DNA of 64,000 bases. It comes from Thermoprotei archaeon. Lineage in GTDB: Archaea; Thermoproteota; Thermoprotei; Gearchaeales; WAQG01. The position numbers were made by a program, and so were the translations under genes. How positions within the stretch are numbered: the stretch's first letter is position 1; every line of letters begins with the position of its first letter. The DNA is taken from NCBI GenBank assembly GCA_038881895.1, contig JAVZOV010000003.1, forward strand, positions 318,916 through 382,915, in the 5' to 3' direction. This document shows, in pieces, positions 37,486 through 45,426 of this stretch. Below the pieces are notes generated by a model that had not been told where the DNA came from, ran no database searches, and was given only the letters and a program-made list of their open reading frames with translations.

Positions 37486-38182
37486 ACGAATAATACGCGC
37501 ATTCGGCTCTAAAATCCAAAAACTATCGTTCATGCATCCTATCTTTTTGCCTCACGTAAACGTGCTGTGGTGAGAATTGGACAAGTGTTCAAACACATTG
37601 TTAGATGTAGGTTGTGGAGAGGGAGGCGTAATTGTATCTCTCAAAAAAATTGAGAAGAACTCTACCTTTATGTCAAATTGTTATAAGATTGGCCTTGATC
37701 TCTTCAGACCCGCCTTGAACATTGCAAAGCATTGGGGGATATACGATAGTTATATTCTTGCCGATGCCCGACACCTTCCGCTCAAAAACGAATCCATAGA
37801 CATTGTGTTAGCCTTTGACTTAATAGAACACCTAAATAAAAACGAAGGAGAAGATCTAATCAAATCGCTTGAGGAAATTGCATGTAAACAAGTGATAATA
37901 TTTACACCTGTTGGCTTCTTACCTCAATATACATCCAAGGACAATCCTCACCAAATACATAAGTCAGGCTGGCTTCCCAAAGAGTTTAAAATAAGAGGTT
38001 ACCGTGTTTACGGTATTCGAGGCTTTGCATTTATTACCCAAGTAGCCCATTTCACTTGGATGAAAAGCATTTTAGGCGTGATAGTCCTACTACTAGGCCT
38101 CCTTACACAACCTATCGTTTACCTAATTCCAAGATTAGCATTTCAAATGATATGTATCAAAAATCTTAGAGAACATAAGTAG
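37472..38182 (+). pseudogene. SAM methyltransferase interrupted by an in-frame TGA
   Basis: An ATG at 37472 (overlapping the previous stop region) starts MKKSKRIIRAFGSKIQKLSF and runs in frame into TGA 37571-37573, then continues ELDKCSNTLLDVGCGEGG, SAM motif I. Motif II (KIGLDLFRPALNIA) and IVLAFDLIEHLNKNEGE follow, and the C-terminus ends in a hydrophobic helix. The segment before the TGA reads like the normal lead-in of this methyltransferase type, so a TGG or CGA has probably mutated to TGA. A TTG at 37577 could still restart a shortened enzyme of 201 residues. Confidence 0.6.
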
Positions 38183-38215
38183 GTTCTGGTTGCTGATGAA
38201 ATATGAAAATTTCGT

Positions 38216-38223
38216 TAGCGCGC
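38216..38223. repeat. TAGCGCGC junction octamer (4 of 6)
   Basis: In the 98-base space between the methyltransferase and the GT2 gene. Confidence 0.6.
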
Positions 38224-38280
38224 AAGACTTTAATGAAGAAAAAAGAGTTAGTATAAAAAAACGATTAAGATGCAACAAGA

Positions 38281-39312
38281 ATGTTAACATCTGATAAGAT
38301 AAGTGAGAGGTTTCCTCTAGTCTCTATAGTGATCATAAATCATAACGGAATAGAGCATATACAAAAATGCCTAGAATCTGTCTTTAGTACAAGTTACCCC
38401 AATTTTGAAGTCATCCTCATCGATAATGCATCCACTGATGGTAGTTTAGCTTTAGTGAAGAAGTTATTCGGCCAACATTCACTATTGAGCATCATTCACA
38501 ATCAAAGGAATTTAGGCCTTGCTGAAGGACGCAATATTGGGGTAAGACATGCCAAAGGAAAGTACGTTGCCTTCTTAGATCACGATACCAAAGTTACTCC
38601 AGAGTGGCTAAGTGAACTGGTAAAGGTTATGGAATCGAATGTGGGCATAGGAGTAGCTCAATGCAAGTTCCTGCTTATGGATGACCCGACCTGCTTTGAC
38701 TCCGCTGGCCACTACATAGATCTCTTCGGCATAGGCACTATCATCGGATACTTAGAGCGTGATAGAGGGCAGTACGACCACGTTTATGAGATTTTTGGGG
38801 CTCAAGGAGGGGCATTCGCCATCAAACGCAAATTATTTAACGAAATAGGCGGAACCGACTCGGACTTCTTTTACCTTTTCGAGGAAACCGACCTATGCTG
38901 GAGAGTCTGGCTAGCTGGATACACGGTAGTATTTGCACCAAGAGCCATCGTATATCATAAGGGAGGGGGAACCGCCCGAAAAATAGGTAACGAAAGGATA
39001 GTCTATCTCTTTGTGAGGAATCGGATCACATCTATCTTAAAGAACTATGAACTAATGAGCCTGCTGAAATATCTGCCGATCCACCTCATACTTATGCTTG
39101 GATTCTCCCTAGTCAAAATTAGAAAACGTCGCCTCAAAGAAGCTAAAGCTATCGTGAAGGCGATTACGTGGAATCTTTTCAATTTACGGAAAATATGGCA
39201 GAAACGGAGGAGAGTACAAAGGATGAGAAAAATTTCAGATAGATTCCTAATAAAGCGAGGGATCATCAGGAAGCCAAACATTTGTGAAATATGGAAACGT
39301 GCCCAAGGTTAA
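38281..39312 (+). CDS. Glycosyltransferase GT2, rhamnosyltransferase-like
   Basis: A 343-residue GT-A enzyme with PLVSIVIINHNGIEHIQKCL at the start, LIDNASTDGS near residue 52, NLGLAEGRNIGVRHAKG near 80, the metal-binding FLDHDTKVTPEWL near 101 and the acceptor helix FEETDLCWRVWLAGY near 200. A hydrophobic stretch and a very basic tail follow residue 255, suggesting membrane association. It is close to WbbL/RfbF-type rhamnosyltransferases. With a rhamnose pathway in the same window, a rhamnosyl donor is plausible but not proven. Confidence 0.85.
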   Translation: MLTSDKISERFPLVSIVIINHNGIEHIQKCLESVFSTSYPNFEVILIDNASTDGSLALVKKLFGQHSLLSIIHNQRNLGLAEGRNIGVRHAKGKYVAFLDHDTKVTPEWLSELVKVMESNVGIGVAQCKFLLMDDPTCFDSAGHYIDLFGIGTIIGYLERDRGQYDHVYEIFGAQGGAFAIKRKLFNEIGGTDSDFFYLFEETDLCWRVWLAGYTVVFAPRAIVYHKGGGTARKIGNERIVYLFVRNRITSILKNYELMSLLKYLPIHLILMLGFSLVKIRKRRLKEAKAIVKAITWNLFNLRKIWQKRRRVQRMRKISDRFLIKRGIIRKPNICEIWKRAQG

Positions 39313-39329
39313 AAATATGGAGAAAGTAT

Positions 39330-39337
39330 TAGCGCGC
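39330..39337. repeat. TAGCGCGC junction octamer (5 of 6)
   Basis: 18 bases after the stop of the GT2 gene, in a non-coding stretch. Confidence 0.6.
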
Positions 39338-39413
39338 GTGGCATCCACCTTCCAGAGGATAAGCCGATCGGTTTCCTTGTACCTGAAGATTTGAGGGAGA
39401 GTGGACGCTTATA

Positions 39414-39425
39414 CTAGCGCGCTAG
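39414..39425. repeat. CTAGCGCGCTAG palindrome (6 of 6)
   Basis: A perfect 12-base palindrome that contains both orientations of the octamer, 69 bases before the protease-like gene. The 160-base gap around it (39313-39472) holds a short decayed reading frame (LPEDKPIGFLVPEDLRES) that I cannot assign. Confidence 0.6.
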
Positions 39426-39493
39426 AAAATGCTACCGAGCCATAAGGGAAGGGTTAAAATATCCTCCAAACATTGTATACGTTAGGAGATATC

Positions 39494-39883
39494 ATGAAGC
39501 CCGAGCAAGCTAATGCGGATGTTAAGCTAAGGTACGGGGATAAGTCCATTGAGCTTAAGGCCATTGTAGATACTGGTGCCAGCAAAAGCGTTATCTCTAA
39601 AAAGCTTGCGGATGAGCTCGGCGCATTCATACCCATAAAGGAGCCTTACGAGCTCAGAACAGCAGACGAAAGTGGAAGATTAAAGATCATAGGAAGGTGT
39701 ATGGTGGACGTTGTATTTCAAGGAGTTAAAGTGCCCGGCGGAGCCGTATTTGAAGTCGCTGAAAACCTTAGAAAAGACATGGAGCTCATCATAGGCATGT
39801 CGGAAATAGATTCATGGGGCATAATATTTACACCGGAAGGGCCGAAGCCTAGAAAGACACCCATAGAGTTCGGAATAATATAG
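39494..39883 (+). CDS. Retropepsin-like aspartyl protease domain protein
   Basis: A 129-residue single-domain protein. AIVDTGASKSVISKKLADEL near residue 27 is the clan AA aspartic protease active-site loop (Asp-Thr-Gly-Ala), and LIIGMSEIDSWG near residue 100 is the second conserved psi-loop element. Such single-domain proteins probably work as dimers. TTAGGAGAT directly upstream favours ATG 39494 over 39473. The target protein is unknown. A broken relative lies at 45074-45327, so this family recurs next to mobile or rearranged DNA in this window. Confidence 0.75.
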   Translation: MKPEQANADVKLRYGDKSIELKAIVDTGASKSVISKKLADELGAFIPIKEPYELRTADESGRLKIIGRCMVDVVFQGVKVPGGAVFEVAENLRKDMELIIGMSEIDSWGIIFTPEGPKPRKTPIEFGII

Positions 39884-39950
39884 CTATAGTGAATAAATGG
39901 ACTGAGCTCTGAGAAAGCTGAAGCCGTACATAACCCTTTGTTGAAAGAAT

Positions 39951-40225
39951 TTGAGGAAAGGCGTCTTGCAGCCCGAAACGATTAAAAAGGTGGTCATTCC
40001 AGCCGTCGGCTTAGACACTAGGCTGCTTTCCGCAACTAAGGAACAGCCCAAGGAAATGATGCCCATCTTCGCCAAAGATAAGTCCAACAACTTATGTGTA
40101 AAACCCTTCCTCCAACTCCTTTTGAGCAGCTTTATGGCTTGGGATTTAGGGAATTCTGCTTCATTGTCGGCCGTGGTAAAAGGGCCATTGAGGACCACTT
40201 CACCCCAGACTACAGGTTTATAGTC
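39951..40225 (+). pseudogene. galU stub, frameshifted and truncated
   Basis: ETIKKVVIPAVGLDTRLLSA then KEQPKEMMPIFA, and after a frameshift near 40110 FEQLYGLGFREFCFIVGRG then KRAIEDHFTPDYRF, match the first about 80 residues of the intact GalU at 61381-62280 (AAGLGTRLLPMSKEFPKEML, VVGRGKRAIEDHFTPDW). The nucleotide-binding GLGTR has become GLDTR. The remainder of the gene is gone and flippase sequence follows within 50 bases. Confidence 0.75.
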
Positions 40226-40268
40226 CCAGCTGTAACGCACTCGCCTTTATTTTTCCCTCCCTCTTCTA

Positions 40269-41092
40269 GGTATCGGGCTAATCAGCACTCTTTTGGATTG
40301 GATAGATAATGTCTTCATTTGGACCAAGCTCCCTTTCAGACTTAGGAATATACCAAACTGCAACTATTGTCTATGGCTTTCTGTTATTGCCTTTACAGGC
40401 TCTGTTGACTCCTCTTTATCCTCAAGTCTCAGAGCTTTACGGTAAATATAGAAAAGACTCTCTTAGTGACATATTCAAGATTACTTCTCGATATATTTTC
40501 CTCACCTACATTCCCTTAATATTCGCAGCCATATTGTTCTCAAAATATATCATAGCGTTCTTAACCGGGCCTGAATATTCAGGAGCGATCCTTCCGTTTA
40601 TGATAATGTCCTTTGGCGCTTTCGCTACAGGGTTCACTTTAATCCTTAACTTAAACTTTATGATATTAGGAAAGACAAAGCAATTCCTTGGCTTGCAGGC
40701 CATATCTTTTATGGCTTATCTAATTACCCTTTCTTTTCTCGTTCCTTCGTTGAGTATAAGAGGTGCGGCCATAGCTAAGGCAATTATAGCATTCTTTACA
40801 TTGCTGATAACTTTACTTGCCCTAAAAAGATGCATATCAACACGCTTTGATGCTGAGGGGTGTTTAATCCATAATATCTTCATTCATTGCATCGTTTGTT
40901 GTTTTACCATTTATGGCGCTTTCTTCTTCGACTGTACTATTCCCGCTTTACCCATTGCTTTTCGCCACAGTTTACTTCCTTGCTTTAGTAGCCTTGAAGA
41001 CCATACACGAAGAGGATCTAGTACGCATAAAAGCGTTCCTTCCTATGAGAATGCAGTTTGTAGCTAGCTTCCTCAGTAAGTTTGTGACTTAA
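40269..41092 (+). pseudogene. Flippase (Wzx-like), N-truncated with two frameshifts
   Basis: GIGLISTLLDWIDNVFI starts in one frame at 40269. A shift near 40335 leads to SDLGIYQTATIVYGFLLLP and LYPQVSELYGKYRKDSLSD in the frame that opens with ATG 40309. A second shift near 40865 leads to SSFIASFVVLPFMAL and a normal hydrophilic tail ending at TAA 41090-41092. The N-terminal half is missing. These are MOP-superfamily polysaccharide transporter signatures. It is a dead gene joined to a galU stub. Confidence 0.7.
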
Positions 41093-41114
41093 CTAAAGCG
41101 CATGTAGAATTCTA

Positions 41115-42135
41115 ATGGAACGAAAAACTGACAAAAAATTTCCACTTGTATCGGTAATTATCTTAAATTACAACGGGTTAAAGTATATTGATAAATGCTT
41201 AAAGTCTGTTCTTTGCACAGATTACCCTAACTTTGAGGTAATATTTGTCGATAATGCTTCTACAGATGAAAGTTGCGAATATCTAGAGCGGAGATATAGC
41301 TTTAATCCACGCACTAAGATTGTTAAAAATCCTGAGAATTATGGCTTTGCTAAGGGCAATGATGTGGGGGCTAACCATGCTAGTGGTAAGTATATCGTCT
41401 TCCTTAACGTGGATACCAAAGTTGATCCAGCGTGGCTTACTAAACTAGTGAGTACCTTAGAATTGGATACAAGTATTGGAGCTGCACAAGCTAAACTGCT
41501 TAGGATGGATGACCCCGGTAGGCTCGACACGTGCGGCCATAAGCTAACACCTTACGGCTTCACCTATGAAATAGATTAAATAAGGAGGCAAACCGCTACA
41601 ATAAGCCCCTCACCACTCTGGCTGGTAAGGGGCTGCCCTCATTGTTAGGAGGGATGTGTTTGAAGAAGTCGGAGGGTTTGATGAGGATTACTTCCTTCTA
41701 AGGGAGGAAACGGACCTTTGCTGGAGAATGTGGCTTCAAGGCTATAAAGTAATATTCATCCCAAACTCAGTAGTTTATCATGCCATTGGAGGGGCATTTA
41801 AAGAAAGCAATATTCAATCACTTTACTTTTTCCAAAGGAACATGATAGTAACGCTGATCAAGAACCTTGAGTTCAAAAACTTGCTAAAGATTCTCCCCGT
41901 ACATTTACTCCTCCTTTTCATCGATTCACTTTTCTCAAGCTTAAAAAATAAAAGTCCTGAAAGGTTACGCATCACGCTGAAATCTATTAACTATGCCATA
42001 AGAAATCTTAAGCAAATATGGAATAAGAGGCTTAACGTTCAAAGCAGGCGTAAAGTAAGCGATAAAAAGCTTTTCAAATATTTAATGGCTAAAATTACAC
42101 TATTGGATAAGCTTCGTGAAAGGTTAAGAACATGA
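41115..42135 (+). pseudogene. Glycosyltransferase GT2 broken by two frameshifts
   Basis: The first part (41115-41579) has LVSVIILNYNGLKYIDKCL, VDNASTDESCEY, FLNVDTKVDPAWL and ends prematurely after TPYGFTYEID. Frame 2 reads NKEANRYNKPLTTLAGKG across 41583-41632. The third part continues ALIVRRDVFEEVGGFDEDYF and REETDLCWRMWLQGY to 42135. The G-run at 41629-41632 is one base short for the frames to join. It is a paralogue of the intact gene at 38281-39312 and would have the same kind of function if repaired. Confidence 0.75.
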
Positions 42136-42511
42136 TTAGATTACTTGCTTCAATGGATAGCCTTTACGTTATCCTCCACAGCCTTTTAGCTTTACTGCCC
42201 TCAAAATTGCTAGGGTGAGCTGGAAAGAGGATGTTACTCGTTAAATATTTAGCGGAACTGCTTTTAACTCGCCTTCAACCTGTTTATACAGCAGCCTGCA
42301 AAATTTACGCTCTCTTCCACCATGCCACCCTAAATCAAGGAAGCTTATACTAAAACTTACGGGTTCTAAAGCGCATTAGGTGATGCAGAAAGCGTTAACG
42401 TATGTTTTTATAAAAACGCGCAGATTTTGAAAAGCTTTATACTCAGAATGACGAAACTTTTACAATATCGGCATACTTCCAGCATGAGCAAAATAAAGGA
42501 CATGCTGGGGT
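42136..42511 (+). other. Intergenic stretch of 376 bases without an assignable gene
   Basis: Contains short open stretches such as MLLVKYLAELLLTRLQPVY (from about 42230) that look like decayed coding DNA but match no family I know. No RNA gene or repeat was seen. Confidence 0.35.
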
Positions 42512-43593
42512 GTGGGTAAACTGAAGGGCATAATACTACATGGGGGGAGGGGCACAAGACTTAGGCCATTAACCCATACTGGACCAAAGCAGTTAATACC
42601 CGTCGCCAACAAGCCGATAAGCCAATATGTCTTGGAAAGCCTGCTTGAATGCGGGATAAGCGAGATAGCCATAGTGTTAGGGGATATTCACCCTGAAAAG
42701 GTGAAAGAATATTATGGTGATGGGAGCTCTTTCGGGGCAAAATTGAGCTACATCCATCAAGGTAAGCCTAAAGGCATAGCCCACGCCATATGGCTGTGCA
42801 AGGAATATGTAGGCGATGAGCCCTTTGTCGTCTACTTGGGAGACAACCCACTGAAAGGTGGCATAGTGAAATTCGCTGAAGACTTCGAAGGCTCGAACTA
42901 CGATGCTATGATCCTACTATGCGAAGTGAAGAACCCCCAACGCTTCGGGGTAGCGAAATTCGATGAGAATGGGAAATTGATAGGCCTGATAGAGAAGCCA
43001 AAGCAGCCCCCGAGCAGGTATGTCCTAACGGGCATTTACTTTCTAAGGCCTATGATCTTCAACATGATTGGGAGATTAAAGCCGTCGTGGAGGGGTGAGC
43101 TTGAGATAACGGAGGCCATTCAACTTCTGATAGAGAATGGATACAACGTGGGCTATCGATTCGTTAATGGGTGGTGGAAGGATACTGGAACACCTGAGGA
43201 CGTACTTGAGGCCAACAGGCTGGTCCTCGACGAGCTGAAACCGGAGGTGAAAGGGGAGGTTGAAGATGGCAGCTCCATACAGGGGAGGGTTTCCATAGGG
43301 AGGGGCAGCGTAATCAAAAAGGGGGCGTTAATCCGCGGCCCAGCCATCATAGGAGAAAAAACAACCATAAAGGCCAACGTATACATTGGTCCTTACACGA
43401 GTATAGGGAACAACACCGTCATAGAGAGGGGAGAGGTGGAGAACTCCATAATAATGGACAACTGCCTGATCGACGCAAACGAAAGGATAACCACAGCCTA
43501 ATCGCATCCCACTCCAGAATCGTTTCAAACGATAAGAGGAGGCCGTTTGGAAGGAGGTTCATACTGGGCGAGATGTCGCAGGTCGAGCTGTGA
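42512..43593 (+). pseudogene. rmlA: Glucose-1-phosphate thymidylyltransferase, frameshifted near the C-terminus
   Basis: GTG start, then KGIILHGGRGTRLRPLTHTG and KQLIPVANKPISQYVLESL: the nucleotidyltransferase core, with a left-handed beta-helix tail as in the long archaeal RmlA type. The frame ends at TAA 43499-43501 after NERITTA. In the -1 frame the tail continues DNHSLIASHSRIVSN and RRPFGRRFILGEMSQVEL to TGA 43591-43593, which overlaps the rmlC start by 4 bases as an operon junction should. A single-base indel near 43480 therefore breaks the gene. The catalytic part is untouched, so some activity is possible. Confidence 0.7.
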
Positions 43594-44101
43594 CCCTCAT
43601 GCTTGAAGGAATCCAGATTAAAACACTTAAGCGAAGGTCTGATGAAAGGGGCTTCTTCCTAGAGCTCATGAGGAAGGACTGGAAAGAACTCCTCAGGGAG
43701 GACGAAATAGTCCAGGTAAACATGTCCATAAGCTATCCCGGTATCATTAGGGCCTGGCACAGACACCTAAGGGGACAAATCGACTACTTCGTGGTCCTTC
43801 AGGGAGCCATAAAAATATGCGTCTACGACGAAGAGTCGGGCGAGCTGGACGAAATCATATCCACGTGGAGCGATCCACAAGACTCAGCAGACATGAATTC
43901 GCACTAAAGCTGGCTAAGGTATTTTACCTAAACATCAACTTAATCAAGCCAGCTAGAATAAATGAAATATCGTGGAAAGCCCGAAGACCTAAGGACTCCT
44001 CAATGAACGTAGGTAAAGCTGAAGTCTTACTGAACGCGAAACCTCTAGAAATTGACCAAGCTTTAAGGATTATGAAGGAGGCGCGCACTGCTTTTAGCTG
44101 A
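43590..44101 (+). pseudogene. rmlC'-'rmlD deletion fusion
   Basis: From 43590 the sequence encodes the first about 90 residues of dTDP-4-dehydrorhamnose 3,5-epimerase (SDERGFFLELMRKDWKELL, SYPGIIRAWHRHLRGQIDYF, KICVYDEESGELDEI). Near 43870-43880 it switches to the C-terminal 70 residues of dTDP-4-dehydrorhamnose reductase (EFALKLAKVFYLN, SWKARRPKDSSMN, ending TAFS at 44101) in another frame. The missing middle corresponds to rmlC 3' half, all of rmlB and rmlD 5' half in the intact cassette at 55440-57868. A deletion explains it. Confidence 0.78.
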
Positions 44102-44110
44102 ATTTCCTTT

Positions 44111-44332
44111 TTAATGGAGTTCTGTCTCGTCGAGGTCTTCTGGCCATTTCGTTATCTTGAAGGCTCCAAAGTATTTCTCGGCTATAGGCTCAAGAGGTTC
44201 TATCACAATGCCTTTCTCGTCCGCCCTTATTTTAACGTAGCTTCCCTCCTTCACTCCAGCCTTTTCCCTCATGCTTTTAGGAATGATAATCCTGCCTTTT
44301 TCGTCCACTTTCACGGTTTCCATAATCTTCAT
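44111..44332 (-). CDS. AbrB/MazE-type antitoxin-like transcription factor
   Basis: A 73-residue swapped-hairpin DNA-binding protein: METVKVDEKGRIIIPKSMRE, then AGVKEGSYVKIRADEKGIV, the SpoVT-AbrB signature. Start MKIMETV is preferred, because the upstream residues of the longer frame look non-coding and GGTGGG precedes the ATG. In archaea this fold usually forms a toxin-antitoxin pair with a VapC (PIN) toxin encoded just downstream. Here the downstream DNA is the convergent rmlD fragment, so the toxin appears lost and the gene may be an orphan. Confidence 0.7.
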   Translation of the reverse strand: MKIMETVKVDEKGRIIIPKSMREKAGVKEGSYVKIRADEKGIVIEPLEPIAEKYFGAFKITKWPEDLDETELH

Positions 44333-44643
44333 CCCACCAAAAATATTTCTCACATATTTAAATTCTCCTTCCCACCACATGCAAAGTGGGAGACTTCTAG
44401 CAGTTTTATGAAAATATGTATTCTGAAAGGTTTTAGTCTAAATGTTGTTGGAACTAAATTTTTCAACAACACAAAAGCAAAGGACTTTTAGCTGAGCGCT
44501 TAATTTCTCTCTTTGTTTCAGTATGTGCCTGTGACTGGCCCTTGGTTTGATGGTCTTTCTGTTAGCATTTTACGTGTTCGGATTCTTTTGGAGCCTTCCA
44601 GAATTTACTCCGTTATCGGATTGGTTAAGGGCTGGATAACGCT

Positions 44644-44865
44644 CTACATTGCTGAATCAACGTAGTGTTTGGAGTATCTCCACTCTCGTAGCAATTCATC
44701 CCTAAGCTCTCTCCTATCCTCTCTATCGAATTCAAGGTGAGCCTTCTTAGAAATCTTAACGTGTGAGAAGATTGCGTCTAAAGCCTTCCGCTTAACTTTG
44801 AAGTATTCTTCGATTAAATCCTTCGGAGCTTCTACTGGGACCCTGTAGCTTTTAACTGCTTCCAT
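44644..44865 (-). pseudogene. tnpB: TnpB N-terminal fragment (HTH-tnpB unit, copy A)
   Basis: 73 residues, MEAVKSYRVPVEAPKDLIEE to WRYSKHYVDSAM. They match the first about 95 residues of the complete TnpB at 52658-53875 (GWVYSKHYVDSAIKQAYS) and are interrupted right after that YSKHYVDSA motif. The RuvC nuclease and zinc finger are absent. It overlaps the HTH gene by 34 bases. Copy B at 48591-48830 is similar in sequence and breaks within a few bases of the same place. Confidence 0.75.
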
Positions 44866-45017
44866 AACCTCTCAACCTCGCTCCTCGGGTAGCGGAGCTT
44901 GCCAGTTGGGAGTTTAACAGCTCTAATAATACCCCTCTTCTGCCACTTCCAGAGCGTTTTAACTGAGATACCGAACTTCTTAGCGACATCCTTTGGTCTA
45001 AGCAGTTCTTCTTCCAT
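44832..45017 (-). CDS. MerR-like helix-turn-helix protein of IS607-type element (copy A)
   Basis: 61 residues: MEEELLRPKDVAKKFGISV, KTLWKWQKRGIIRAVK, LPTGKLRYPRSEVERLW, then ATGSQ. This is the DNA-binding domain found at the N-terminus of IS607 serine recombinases, but the catalytic domain (with its Ser and Arg motifs) is absent and the protein ends where tnpB begins. The ATG at 45017 lies about 30 bases after a TTTAAATATT box inside the left-end sequence. It may act as an element-specific binding protein or be a decayed transposase. Confidence 0.65.
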   Translation of the reverse strand: MEEELLRPKDVAKKFGISVKTLWKWQKRGIIRAVKLPTGKLRYPRSEVERLWKQLKATGSQ

Positions 45018-45040
45018 CAAAGAGTTAATAGAGTTAAACA

Positions 45041-45070
45041 AATATTTAAACCTATCTATTCCAAAACTGT
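45041..45070 (-). repeat. IS607-type left-end sequence (copy A)
   Basis: On the minus strand this reads CAGTTTTGGAATAGATAGG then TTTAAATATTT. The same word with few changes occurs at 48386-48415, 54102-54130 and 51611-51638. It holds a TATA-like box for the HTH gene. Confidence 0.6.
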
Positions 45071-45073
45071 TGA

Positions 45074-45327
45074 CCACGGCGGTTTGGAAGAAGATAGGAC
45101 TAATCCCGATGAGGGAGCACGAGTTCACGTTGGCGGACGGTACGATGGTGAAGAGGAAAGTTTCGGAGTGTTATATATTCTTACCACAAGGAGAAGGACA
45201 TACACCCGTCGTACTAGGTGAGGCTGACGATCATGCCCTACTAGGTGTTGTAACGTTGGAGATCCTAGGTTTGGTCTTCAACCCCTTCAAACGTACTCTG
45301 CAACCGATGAGAATGCTACTCGTCTAG
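45074..45327 (+). pseudogene. Aspartyl protease-like protein, C-terminal fragment
   Basis: Reads TTAVWKKIGLIPMREHEF, TLADGTMVKRKVSECYI, VVLGEADDHALLGVVTLEIL, GLVFNPFKRTLQP. This matches the C-terminal two thirds of single-domain clan AA aspartic proteases: the LADG strand and ALLGVVTLE psi-loop are intact. The N-terminal DTGA active-site strand is missing and is replaced by the truncated HTH-tnpB unit running antisense. The open frame that extends leftwards to 44899 is antisense insertion sequence DNA and not part of this protein. Confidence 0.65.
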
Positions 45328-45426
45328 ATCGTTAACCTTACGTTCACCAAATTTGTGCGTTTTCATCTCGATGGATGTTCCTAAGCAGAATATCAGATCA
45401 ACTCATTTAATATCTTCTTTTCTGTT

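Noticed and set aside
37571-37573. Selenocysteine or other recoding at the in-frame TGA
   Set aside because: I saw no SECIS-like stem nearby, and methyltransferases of this type have no known selenocysteine at that position. A nonsense mutation is simpler.
44899-45327. Longer protein covering the aspartyl protease fragment
   Set aside because: Its first 58 codons are antisense to the HTH gene of the insertion sequence unit. Only the part from about 45074 resembles a protease.
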